DNA of 41,366 nt from assembly GCA_016788705.1 (NCBI GenBank), contig JAEUSQ010000005.1:1-41366 (forward strand), written 5' to 3'. Below the pieces are notes generated by a model. It saw only the letters and a program-made list of their open reading frames with translations. It was not told the DNA's origin and did no database searches. Source of the DNA: Bacteroidetes Order II. bacterium. GTDB taxonomy: Bacteria > Bacteroidota > Rhodothermia > Rhodothermales > UBA2364. A program made the translations under genes and the position numbers. Positions 5,719 through 13,684 of this stretch are shown here, in pieces (within the stretch, counting starts at the first letter, position 1; each line of letters begins with the position of its first letter).

Positions 5719-7521
5719 TTAGGTCAATGCGGCAATTTCTTCTTCGAGCAATTGCTTGGTATAGAGGTCTTTATACAGACCATTTTGGTCTAAAAGTGCC
5801 TCGTGTGTGCCAGACTCCACCACTTGCCCATTGTCCATCACCAGAATTAAGTCGGCGTCTTGCACAGCAGAAATTCGGTGCGAGATAATGACCACCGTCC
5901 GTTTGCCATAATGTTTGCGGAGGGCTTCCAAGATTTTGGCCTCGGTTGCGGTATCAACGGCACTCAGGGCATCGTCCAAAATCAGTAGTTTCGGATTTCG
6001 GACCAGTGCGCGTGCGATGGAAGTCCGTTGTTTTTGTCCACCAGAGAGGGTAATACCGCGTTCGCCAACAAAGGTCTCGAAGCCTTCCGAAAAGCCTTGG
6101 ACATTTTCGAGTAGGTCGGCCTCGGCGGCGGCGCGTGCTATTTCGTCTTCGGGTGCATCCATCCGGCCAAAAGCAATATTGTTTGCAATGGTATCGGAAA
6201 ACAGGAACACATCTTGCGAGACATATCCGGCAGCTCCTCGGAGGGTTTGAAGCGGTATGGTGTGTATATGCTGACCATCCACCAAGATTTCGCCCGATTG
6301 GGTGTCGTACAGCCGCAGCATTAATTCGGCAATGGTGGTTTTTCCCGAACCTGTTCGTCCTACAATGGCCAAGGTTTTGCCTGCTTCTATCTGAAAATTC
6401 ACCTTTTTTAGGACGTCGGGGCCATCTGGTGTATAACGAAACGTGACTTCGCGGAATTCAAAATGGCCGTCTAAGTGGGTAATAGCGGGGTTCGTCTGTT
6501 CGCTATCCGCCACTTCTGGCTTTGTATGGAAAATTTTGTTCAGGCGTAACCAAGAGGCTTTTGCCCGTTGTATCAGCATGATAATGTAGCCCATAGAGGC
6601 GACGGGCCATGTCATAAGGGTGACATAAATGATGTACTCGGCGATGTTACCGATGGAAATCTGGCCCTGCATGTATAAATCTCCTCCCACCCAGATCACA
6701 ATGACCACACTCATTCCAATTAAAATCACAAAGGCTGGGCGGAAGGCTGCCTCCACGCGAGCAAGTCCCATATTTCGCTTGCGGTATTCATCGGATTCAC
6801 GGTCAAACTCATCCGACTCAAACGCCTCGCGTGCATAGGCTTTGATCACCCGAATTCCGGAAAAAACTTCTTGCGAACGGCTGGTAAGAACGGCATATTG
6901 CTCTTGAATGGCTTGACTTCGCGAGAAACTAAGCCGCGAGATATAATAAATGGCAATGGCCAAAAGGGGCATTGGGATCATAGAGTACCATGTGAGGGTA
7001 GGTGAGATCATAAACATGACCACAACCGCCACGATCACGACGACAATGGAACGGGCAGCATACATAATGGCTGGCCCAACATATTGCCGGACTTGTTCGA
7101 TGTCGCTGGTAAGGCGACTCATCACATCGCCCGTAGGGGTGCGTGTGTACCAACCAGCGGAAAGTGTTTGGAGGTGGTGGTACAAGTCGTTCCGCAAGTC
7201 ATATTCTACATGTCGCGACATCACAATGATGGTTTGGCGCATGATAAACAGACAAATACCACTCAAGAGGCTCACCAAGAGCACCAGTCCTCCAAATTCC
7301 AGCAGTCCATAAACACTCTGACGGAACAAGAGGGGGGCTGCTGCCGTTCCCTGCACCATCTGATACTGCGCTACCATGCGCGGAATGGCATCTACGCCAA
7401 AACGCACAATCATGGGAACCATCACCGAAAAGATGGCACTGGCAAAACAAAAAAAGATGCCGGGCCAAAACAAATAGGCGTATTTTCGGAAATAATGATT
7501 TAACTGAAACAATTCTCGCAT
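5719..7521 (-). CDS. ABC exporter subunit, heterodimer partner (non-catalytic Walker B)
   Basis: 600 residues with six membrane segments followed by an ATPase domain. Walker A is GRTGSGKTT at about residues 387-395, the signature is the canonical LSGGQ, and Walker B is LLILDDALSAVD with Asp517 where hydrolysing sites have Glu. The H-loop is VIISHRIS. This subunit contributes the degenerate ATP site together with the LSHGQ signature of the subunit encoded downstream. The two genes form a minus-strand operon. The ATG lies only 17 bp from the earliest start of the divergent barrel-protein gene, so one of the two promoters must lie in coding sequence or the other start is further in. Confidence 0.92.
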   Translation of the reverse strand: MRELFQLNHYFRKYAYLFWPGIFFCFASAIFSVMVPMIVRFGVDAIPRMVAQYQMVQGTAAAPLLFRQSVYGLLEFGGLVLLVSLLSGICLFIMRQTIIVMSRHVEYDLRNDLYHHLQTLSAGWYTRTPTGDVMSRLTSDIEQVRQYVGPAIMYAARSIVVVIVAVVVMFMISPTLTWYSMIPMPLLAIAIYYISRLSFSRSQAIQEQYAVLTSRSQEVFSGIRVIKAYAREAFESDEFDRESDEYRKRNMGLARVEAAFRPAFVILIGMSVVIVIWVGGDLYMQGQISIGNIAEYIIYVTLMTWPVASMGYIIMLIQRAKASWLRLNKIFHTKPEVADSEQTNPAITHLDGHFEFREVTFRYTPDGPDVLKKVNFQIEAGKTLAIVGRTGSGKTTIAELMLRLYDTQSGEILVDGQHIHTIPLQTLRGAAGYVSQDVFLFSDTIANNIAFGRMDAPEDEIARAAAEADLLENVQGFSEGFETFVGERGITLSGGQKQRTSIARALVRNPKLLILDDALSAVDTATEAKILEALRKHYGKRTVVIISHRISAVQDADLILVMDNGQVVESGTHEALLDQNGLYKDLYTKQLLEEEIAALT

Positions 7522-7538
7522 AAAAAGAAGGCGGGCGG

Positions 7539-9620
7539 GTGAAAAAACATTTCCTTAACGACACAACCGGATATTTGATCCGGTGCAAGGCTTTTCCATA
7601 TGGGAAATACCGACGGTTCCTTTATCGAAACTGTTTCATACTCTTGTGGGTTTGGGGTGGTTATGCTGTTTTATATGCGCAACCACTTGCACCACGTTTG
7701 ACGCCTACCGATGCACCCGTGTGGCTGTTTGGTGGGCAATACCGAGACGCTTGGACTACCCCAATAGTTCTTCAGCGCATAGATCCTTCTGTCGCACCGC
7801 TGAGTGTTCTAAGGGGCGATCCGCAACGCAAAGACGGGGTATGGGTACACCAAGCCACAACCGGGCACTTTTTCCGTTTGTGGCCCATAAAGCCAGATCC
7901 GGCGCGGTACCCCTTCGGGGGCTTTTTGGCAATGCACTTAGCCGAAGCATTGGGTCTGTCGGCTTCTGGTTTTGAGTTTCGGCGATGGTGGGGGCGTCCG
8001 GCTATCTGGGAGCAAGCCCAGCCTGAAGACGAGGTTCGTACCCTCTCTGCCGATACACTGCTACAACGTTTTCACAACAAACGTCTCGAAGGCGGGGTAG
8101 CGGTGTTCCAGTATGCCACTTTTCGGATTTTAGGGATACTCCTTGGTGCGCCAGAAGCTGCTCCGCAAACATGGCGCCCCCAAGGAGAAGCGCACGAGAA
8201 AACGTATGTCCCCGTTTGGGCGCCGTTTTTGGGGATGACCCGCTACGATGGTCTGATGAACCAAGCAATCGGCCTTCATGATACGCGCATGCGGCGTCCG
8301 AAGTATAATGGAAAAGCCGAAGACCTGACTGCATTTATCACCGCAAATACCAGTGACGTCGCTTTTTTAGCCGATTGGGGGCCGGAAAGTTGGGCACAGC
8401 TGACCGCTTTTATGAAGGAAAGACTTCAACCAGAAGTGATTCGGCAAGCGGCACTTAAAATACCCGTAACATTGGATGCAAGCAGTGGCGATAAACAAGC
8501 CGATGTATTGCTGTCTCGCATCCCACATTTACAGCGGGTGATTGCTTCGTTCGCACAGGCCATTCGGAGGTCAGAAAAAGGGATATACCGTAAGCCCTTC
8601 ACCGTCATCGCGCCCTATGGAGAGACCAATCCAACCGATTGGGTGTTTGGTGGATTGAGTGTTCAGCGGGTTATTCGTGGCTATCATCCGCTTTATACGA
8701 GAGCCTATCAGGCAACGGGTGATGTATCGCCTATAACAGGCGGCTTTAATCTATGGGGAAATGTCCATATGCCACACCTTTGGAAAAAATGGGGAATCTT
8801 TGGCGAGGCGAACACCCTTTCTCCTACCAATTTCCATTCTTTTTATAAATTGGGCAACGAAAGTCCCAAAACGGAAAATCGGTATTACGATGCTCAGCGG
8901 CAGCGATTCCGTGTTTGGGTAGCGATAGACCGAAGTAGTACCGACCTGAGTCAACGGTTAAGGGTGGGGCCATTTTGGGAATATACCCATTTGGGCGAAG
9001 CCCGAATAAACGGTCTTGCAGATATAGACGTATTGCCAGATGTGTATGCAGACCGGAAATATTGGGGGTGGGAAGCCCGTCTCCAAACCAATTTTACAGA
9101 TCATACTACGTTTCCGACTCGGGGCATGAGGTTGTTGGTACAGGTGAAACATTATCAGAATACGAATCAGAAAGATGAGATATTTACTATATTTATAGGA
9201 GAGTCGTCGTTTTACATTCCGTTTTCCTTTGTTCCAGGCTTGCTTGCAGTACGGCTCGGAGGCGGCCACATTTTGGGTGATTTTCCCTATTATGCCGCGC
9301 ACCGCATGGGCCAACTGAACTATCTCCGGGGCTATTTTCAGCGTCGGTTTGGCGGGAGAAGCATGGCCTTTACCAATGTCGAAGCCCGGAGCGAGTTGTT
9401 TAGCCGCCCCTTCTTCGGACAACCTCTTACAAGTGGGTGGTTAACGTTCGCAGATGCTGGCCGAGTCTGGGCAACAGGGGAAACGTCTAACCGTTTGCAT
9501 GTGGGGTATGGGGTGGGCGGATGGACAAAAGCCGGAAATATGGTGGTTTCCGGCTGGGTCGCGTTTTCAGACGAGTACCCACGTGGCCTTCCTATGGCAC
9601 GTTTGGGCGTTCAATTCTAA
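7539..9620 (+). CDS. BamA/TamA (Omp85) family outer-membrane barrel protein
   Basis: Up to 693 residues. A hydrophobic signal-like segment ends in YAQ at about residue 48. The next 300 or so residues begin with a YRDAWTTPI motif, as in the N-terminal domain of a family of bacterial surface-antigen proteins where YR.LWTTPI introduces a soluble periplasmic domain. The C-terminal half is a surface-antigen barrel, with the diagnostic LRGYFQRRFGGRSM followed by N-E-R (NVEARSELF) and a terminal Phe (LGVQF) for Bam recognition. Substrate or partner is unknown. The GTG at 7539 gives an unusually long N-terminus; TTG at 7575 is an alternative. The stop overlaps the stop of lgt by 3 bp, convergent. Confidence 0.75.
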   Translation: MKKHFLNDTTGYLIRCKAFPYGKYRRFLYRNCFILLWVWGGYAVLYAQPLAPRLTPTDAPVWLFGGQYRDAWTTPIVLQRIDPSVAPLSVLRGDPQRKDGVWVHQATTGHFFRLWPIKPDPARYPFGGFLAMHLAEALGLSASGFEFRRWWGRPAIWEQAQPEDEVRTLSADTLLQRFHNKRLEGGVAVFQYATFRILGILLGAPEAAPQTWRPQGEAHEKTYVPVWAPFLGMTRYDGLMNQAIGLHDTRMRRPKYNGKAEDLTAFITANTSDVAFLADWGPESWAQLTAFMKERLQPEVIRQAALKIPVTLDASSGDKQADVLLSRIPHLQRVIASFAQAIRRSEKGIYRKPFTVIAPYGETNPTDWVFGGLSVQRVIRGYHPLYTRAYQATGDVSPITGGFNLWGNVHMPHLWKKWGIFGEANTLSPTNFHSFYKLGNESPKTENRYYDAQRQRFRVWVAIDRSSTDLSQRLRVGPFWEYTHLGEARINGLADIDVLPDVYADRKYWGWEARLQTNFTDHTTFPTRGMRLLVQVKHYQNTNQKDEIFTIFIGESSFYIPFSFVPGLLAVRLGGGHILGDFPYYAAHRMGQLNYLRGYFQRRFGGRSMAFTNVEARSELFSRPFFGQPLTSGWLTFADAGRVWATGETSNRLHVGYGVGGWTKAGNMVVSGWVAFSDEYPRGLPMARLGVQF

Positions 9621-10537
9621 GGCGTCGTTTGGGCTGGCGTCGTTTCCTGTTTGGTTTTGCGGGTGGTTAATACCAATCCTACAATGCCTGCGAGGATGAG
9701 AATTGAAGCAATCAGTTCTGCCTGCGTGGTTTGAAAACCCAGAAAATCGAAACGAGCATTTACACGCACTTTTTCAATTAGGAATCGTTCCAAACCATTT
9801 AATAACAAGTATAAAGAAAAAATCCAGCCCGGTTTAAACGGATGATTTCTGAGGGCCATCAAGACTCCAAAAATGGCAACACAGGCCATAAACTCCCACA
9901 ACGGGGTTGGGTAAACCCCAGGTGCTGCAATCACTTCGCCTGCGATATTACCTGGATAGGTATCTGCCCAAAGCCATGTTGGTAAAAAATCCGGTTTAAG
10001 CGCCATATTGGCGGGAATGCCCCAGTCCCCATCCCCCGAAAGGTGGCAACCAATCCGTCCAATACCGTATGCCAAAATGACAGTTGGTGCAAGTGCATCC
10101 ATAAAAACAGGGAGAGAAACCCCCGTAATCCCCTTCTTATGGACATAGTATAAAACCGAGGCTGTCCCAAAAATTAGACCACCATAAAAGGTAAGACCGC
10201 CAGAGGAAAATAACTTTGCGACCACATCGCCGCCTGGCGATTCTAAGATGTAAAAGACTTTAGAGCCAATTACCCCAGCAATGGCCGCAATGATGGTAAT
10301 ATTGCTCATCAAGTCGGAAGGATTGATGGTAACTTGGGAAATGCGTCCGTTTTTATCTTTCACTTTTTCGGTGAGTTTCCCCAACTTCCCAATCTTTTGA
10401 AGCCGCTTTAGTTCTCGTCCGGCAAGCGCACTTGCGGTGAGAATGGCGATCGCCAGCATAAAGCCATAGGTATAAATGGGCAAAGGGAAGTCTATCCCAA
10501 ACCAAGCCCGGAGCATATCACTGATGCGTGGATACAT
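9617..10537 (-). CDS. lgt: prolipoprotein diacylglyceryl transferase
   Basis: 306 residues. Lgt transfers a diacylglyceryl group from phosphatidylglycerol to the lipobox cysteine of prolipoproteins in the inner membrane. The N-terminus has PIYTYGFMLAIAI, the central signature is GYGIGRIGCHLSGDGDWGIP with the catalytic-site Arg and conserved Gly, and the end has the expected transmembrane helix after FL-R.N. A polar insert (LKRLQKIGKLGKLTEKVKDKNG, about 44-65) is longer than in E. coli and is common in Bacteroidota. The start is 11 bp after hisS, so they are probably cotranscribed. The alpha-2-macroglobulin at 22.7 kb is a likely lipoprotein substrate. Confidence 0.95.
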   Translation of the reverse strand: MYPRISDMLRAWFGIDFPLPIYTYGFMLAIAILTASALAGRELKRLQKIGKLGKLTEKVKDKNGRISQVTINPSDLMSNITIIAAIAGVIGSKVFYILESPGGDVVAKLFSSGGLTFYGGLIFGTASVLYYVHKKGITGVSLPVFMDALAPTVILAYGIGRIGCHLSGDGDWGIPANMALKPDFLPTWLWADTYPGNIAGEVIAAPGVYPTPLWEFMACVAIFGVLMALRNHPFKPGWIFSLYLLLNGLERFLIEKVRVNARFDFLGFQTTQAELIASILILAGIVGLVLTTRKTKQETTPAQTTP

Positions 10538-10548
10538 AAAGGAAACGT

Positions 10549-11844
10549 TTATTTTGAAGAAAATCTCTTTATTCGGTGCAATAGGTCGGATGCTGGAATG
10601 GTTTCCTGCGTCCCTTCGGCCATGTTTTTAAGGTTGACACTTTGGCTTGTCAACTCTTGCTCACCTACAATAACCACGAGTGGTGCGCGTGAGCGGTCGG
10701 CCTCGCGCATTTGTGCCTTCATCGAGCGGCCCTTCAGGTCGAAGGCCACCCGTATGTCGTTTTGGCGTAGGGATTGGGCTTTTCGGAAAACCCAGTTCTC
10801 GGCCTCGCTTCCCATCGCCACCAGAAAAACATCCGGAACAGAGACCTCTGGAAAGACATAACCAGCATCGCTTAGAACCACAAACAAACGCTCCATGCCA
10901 GCAGCAAATCCAACGGCTGGTACGGGATTGGGGTTACCAAAATCTTTGGCCAGTAAGTCGTAGCGTCCGGCCCCAGCTAAAGCACCGTTCAGGGCATCAC
11001 TCTCCAACTCGAAGGTGGTGTGTGCATAATAGTCTAAGCCACGTACCAACTTCGGATCGGTGATAAAGGGAATCCCCAAGTCTTGAACATATCCACACAC
11101 GCGGTCGAAGAAGGTGCGGGTTTCGTCTCCCAGAAAATCTGTGAGGAGGGGCGCCTTTTCCAGAAGCGCTTGCTCGTGTTCCAGTTTGGTATCTAAAATC
11201 CGGAGAGGATTTTTCTCTAAGCGTTCGCGGCTAATATCGGAAAGTGCTTCTTGATGGGGCAAGAGGAAGGCACGCAGGGCAGCTTTATAGGCGGTTCTTT
11301 CTTCGGGTGTTCCGAGGGTATTCATGCGCAGGCGCAGGTTCTCTATCCCAAAAGCACCGTAAATAGCCATTAATACCGCCACTACTTCGGCATCTGCACG
11401 TGGGTCCGCACTTCCGATGATTTCGGCCCCAAATTGGTGGAACTGCCGAAACCGCCCACGGGCAGGGCGCTCGGCCCGGAAGCACGGTCCCAAGTAGGAA
11501 AGACGTTGCACAGGGCCTTGCTGGTCTAATCGGTGCTGGAGATATGCCCGCATAATCGGGGCGGTAAGTTCCGGACGCAATACATAGTTTGTATCGCCCT
11601 TGGTCCACGCAAACATTTCTTTGGTGACAATATCCGAGGTTTCGCCTACGCCCCGCGCAATCATCTCGGTGGGTTCAAACAGGGGCGTTCGGATTTCGCG
11701 GAAGTCGAAACGTTCAAATACGTCACGGATGCGACGCTCTACAAATAGCCATGCGGCAGATCCATACGTCTGGTTGCCAGCAGCGGTATAGTGGTGGGGC
11801 AGCACATCGAAGGTGCCTTTTATATTCCGAAACGAAGTCTGCAC
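10549..11844 (-). CDS. hisS: histidyl-tRNA synthetase
   Basis: 431 residues, normal for bacterial HisRS. A class II core is visible: motif 1 after GTFDVLPH, motif 2 CFRAERPARGRFRQFHQFGAE, the histidine-binding motif LVRGLDYYAHTTFEL, and motif 3 VPAVGFAAGMERL. An anticodon-binding domain occupies about the last 100 residues. The usual GGGRYD loop reads GAGRYD. It charges tRNA-His in the cytoplasm. It lies between a ptsN-like gene (25 bp upstream) and lgt (11 bp downstream). Confidence 0.96.
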   Translation of the reverse strand: MQTSFRNIKGTFDVLPHHYTAAGNQTYGSAAWLFVERRIRDVFERFDFREIRTPLFEPTEMIARGVGETSDIVTKEMFAWTKGDTNYVLRPELTAPIMRAYLQHRLDQQGPVQRLSYLGPCFRAERPARGRFRQFHQFGAEIIGSADPRADAEVVAVLMAIYGAFGIENLRLRMNTLGTPEERTAYKAALRAFLLPHQEALSDISRERLEKNPLRILDTKLEHEQALLEKAPLLTDFLGDETRTFFDRVCGYVQDLGIPFITDPKLVRGLDYYAHTTFELESDALNGALAGAGRYDLLAKDFGNPNPVPAVGFAAGMERLFVVLSDAGYVFPEVSVPDVFLVAMGSEAENWVFRKAQSLRQNDIRVAFDLKGRSMKAQMREADRSRAPLVVIVGEQELTSQSVNLKNMAEGTQETIPASDLLHRIKRFSSK

Positions 11845-11869
11845 AAAAAAAACAGGTTAGATTCTAAGG

Positions 11870-12355
11870 TTATTCTTCTCGCATCCGCTCTTCTTCTTCC
11901 TCGAAGTATCGCAAAACGGCAGCGGCATCGGGTGCATGAAGCAATCGGTTACGGAAAGTTTCTCGGTTCATCAAACGGGAAACTTGCCCCAAGAGCCGGA
12001 TATGTTGCAGAGCGGCATCCGTTGGCGCGACCATAAGCAATAAAATCCGCACAGGCTGATCGTCTATGGCCTCGAAGGGAATACCTTGCTCTGCAATGCC
12101 TAAGGAGATTGCAATGCCAGAAACGGCGTCTGTTTTTGCATGGGGGAGGGCAAGGCATTTTCCAACGCCAGTGGACATAACCGACTCGCGCTTGAAAATG
12201 GCCGCTGAAACAGCAGATAGGTCGCTAACCGTTGGGTGTCCCGCTAAGTTGGACAACAACCTTTCGATAGCCGTGTTTTTATCGGGTGCAACAAATCCTA
12301 CCTGAATGTGATCAGGTGAAAGATAGGTACTAATGGGGGTGATTTCTTTCGGCAT
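11870..12355 (-). CDS. PTS EIIA (fructose/nitrogen-type) domain protein
   Basis: 161 residues forming a single EIIA-Fru/PtsN domain. The phosphorylatable His72 is in the motif LALPHAKTDAV, preceded by the conserved R-E-S...TGVG pattern (KRESVMSTGVGKC). An acidic tail (FEEEEERMREE) follows. PtsN-type proteins receive phosphate from NPr/HPr and regulate rather than transport. No EIIB/EIIC or HPr is nearby, so a regulatory role is likely. First gene of the run with hisS and lgt. A PtsN assignment rather than EIIA-Fru is not certain. Confidence 0.85.
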   Translation of the reverse strand: MPKEITPISTYLSPDHIQVGFVAPDKNTAIERLLSNLAGHPTVSDLSAVSAAIFKRESVMSTGVGKCLALPHAKTDAVSGIAISLGIAEQGIPFEAIDDQPVRILLLMVAPTDAALQHIRLLGQVSRLMNRETFRNRLLHAPDAAAVLRYFEEEEERMREE

Positions 12356-12449
12356 CGCCCTTAGGGTTTTGGCTCAGAGATAGAATTATTAATATACGGT
12401 GATCTGTTACGGCCTGCCACCTCGCGGCGTGTATTTCACGGGGAACGGA

Positions 12450-13544
12450 TCAATCGGCAAGGTGGCCGCTCAGTTGTGCATCCATTTTTTGTAGCCGTTC
12501 CCACACCCAAAACATGTCATCGGGTAGTTCATTTTGGAAAAACAGGTTCTTTCCGGTGGCAGGGTGTAAAAAGCCGAGGGTATAGGCGTGTAGGGCCTGT
12601 CTGGGAAGCCGCTCGAACAAGTTCTGGAAAAAGGCTTTGCGCGATCCCTTGCTCAATTCGGGGGGGACATTTGTTCCACCATACGTTTCATCGCCAAAAA
12701 TGGGATGGCCCAAATATTTCGCATGGGCGCGGATCTGGTGGGTGCGTCCGGTTTCTAAGCGAAACTCTACCAATGAAAAATGTTGTAACGTCGCAATGGT
12801 TTCATAATGGGTAATGGCATGTTTTCCTTGGCCCTCTGGTAATACCGCCACGATTTTTCGGTTTCGGCGGTCGCGGCCCAATTGGGTTTGTAACGTGCCA
12901 AAAGGGGGCGTAAGGGTTCGCCAGACAATGGCCCGGTAACGCCGCTGGATAGTCCGCTTGGCAAATTGATCGGCCAAATTTGCATGGGTGGCATCGTCTT
13001 TGGCAATGACCATGAGGCCAGAGGTGTCTTTGTCTAAGCGATGCACCAAGCCGGGTCGGATGGTGGGATCGCCGTCGTAGCGCGGTGCTGCATTGCGCAT
13101 TGCTAAGCCAATGTGTTCTTCATCTTCCTCGTCTTCTTCCGCCTCAAAGGTTAGTTTTCCGGCACCCACATGGTGTAGCAGCGCATTGATGAGTGTGCCG
13201 GAGCGGTTGCCATAGGCCGGATGTACCACCATTCCGGGTTGTTTATTCAGGACAATCAACCAAGCATCTTCATACAAAATATCTAAGGGAATGGCTTCGG
13301 GCAATGCCTCGATGGGGGGAGGGCGTAGGACAACGCATGTGATGACATCGCCGGGCTGTACCAATTGTGAGGCTTTGGGCGTTTTTCCATTTACCAAAAC
13401 AGCGCCTTCTTTGATGCCCTCTTGCACTTTGCTGCGGGTGGCATTCGGGAGCTTATGCGTCAGGTACACGTCCAAACGGAAAGGCGTGTTGTGGCCCAGC
13501 GGCACTTCTACGGTAAGGGTGTGGGCTTGTTTATCGGGTTCCAT
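12450..13544 (-). CDS. rluD: 23S rRNA pseudouridine synthase, RluD family
   Basis: 364 residues. An N-terminal S4 RNA-binding domain (about 20-80, FRLDVYLTHKL...VLVNGK) is followed by the RluA/RluD catalytic domain. Motif II HRLDKDTSG carries the catalytic Asp171, and LETGRTHQIRAH is the second landmark. RluD modifies helix 69 of 23S rRNA at positions 1911, 1915 and 1917. A strongly acidic insert (FEAEEDEEDEEHIG) lies between the start of the catalytic domain and motif II and makes the protein longer than E. coli RluD (326). The exact paralogue (RluA, C or D) is inferred from the S4 domain plus motif order. Confidence 0.88.
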   Translation of the reverse strand: MEPDKQAHTLTVEVPLGHNTPFRLDVYLTHKLPNATRSKVQEGIKEGAVLVNGKTPKASQLVQPGDVITCVVLRPPPIEALPEAIPLDILYEDAWLIVLNKQPGMVVHPAYGNRSGTLINALLHHVGAGKLTFEAEEDEEDEEHIGLAMRNAAPRYDGDPTIRPGLVHRLDKDTSGLMVIAKDDATHANLADQFAKRTIQRRYRAIVWRTLTPPFGTLQTQLGRDRRNRKIVAVLPEGQGKHAITHYETIATLQHFSLVEFRLETGRTHQIRAHAKYLGHPIFGDETYGGTNVPPELSKGSRKAFFQNLFERLPRQALHAYTLGFLHPATGKNLFFQNELPDDMFWVWERLQKMDAQLSGHLAD

Positions 13545-13624
13545 ACAATTATTTGGCGTTGATGCCCATAAAAATACGGATTTTTGTGTCTTATCCGCGA
13601 GTCCTCACCGTTTATTGGGCGATC

Positions 13625-13658
13625 AAAAAAGGGTTGCCGCATTTCACGACAACCCTTT
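13625..13658 (-). terminator. rho-independent terminator of the TonB-dependent receptor gene
   Basis: On the minus strand the stem AAAGGGTTGTCG pairs with CGGCAACCCTTT across a 7-base loop and is followed by a T tract. It lies 27 bp after the receptor stop codon and before rluD, separating the two transcription units. Confidence 0.85.
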
Positions 13659-13684
13659 AGGTAGCTCATCAAACGAAATCCGGC

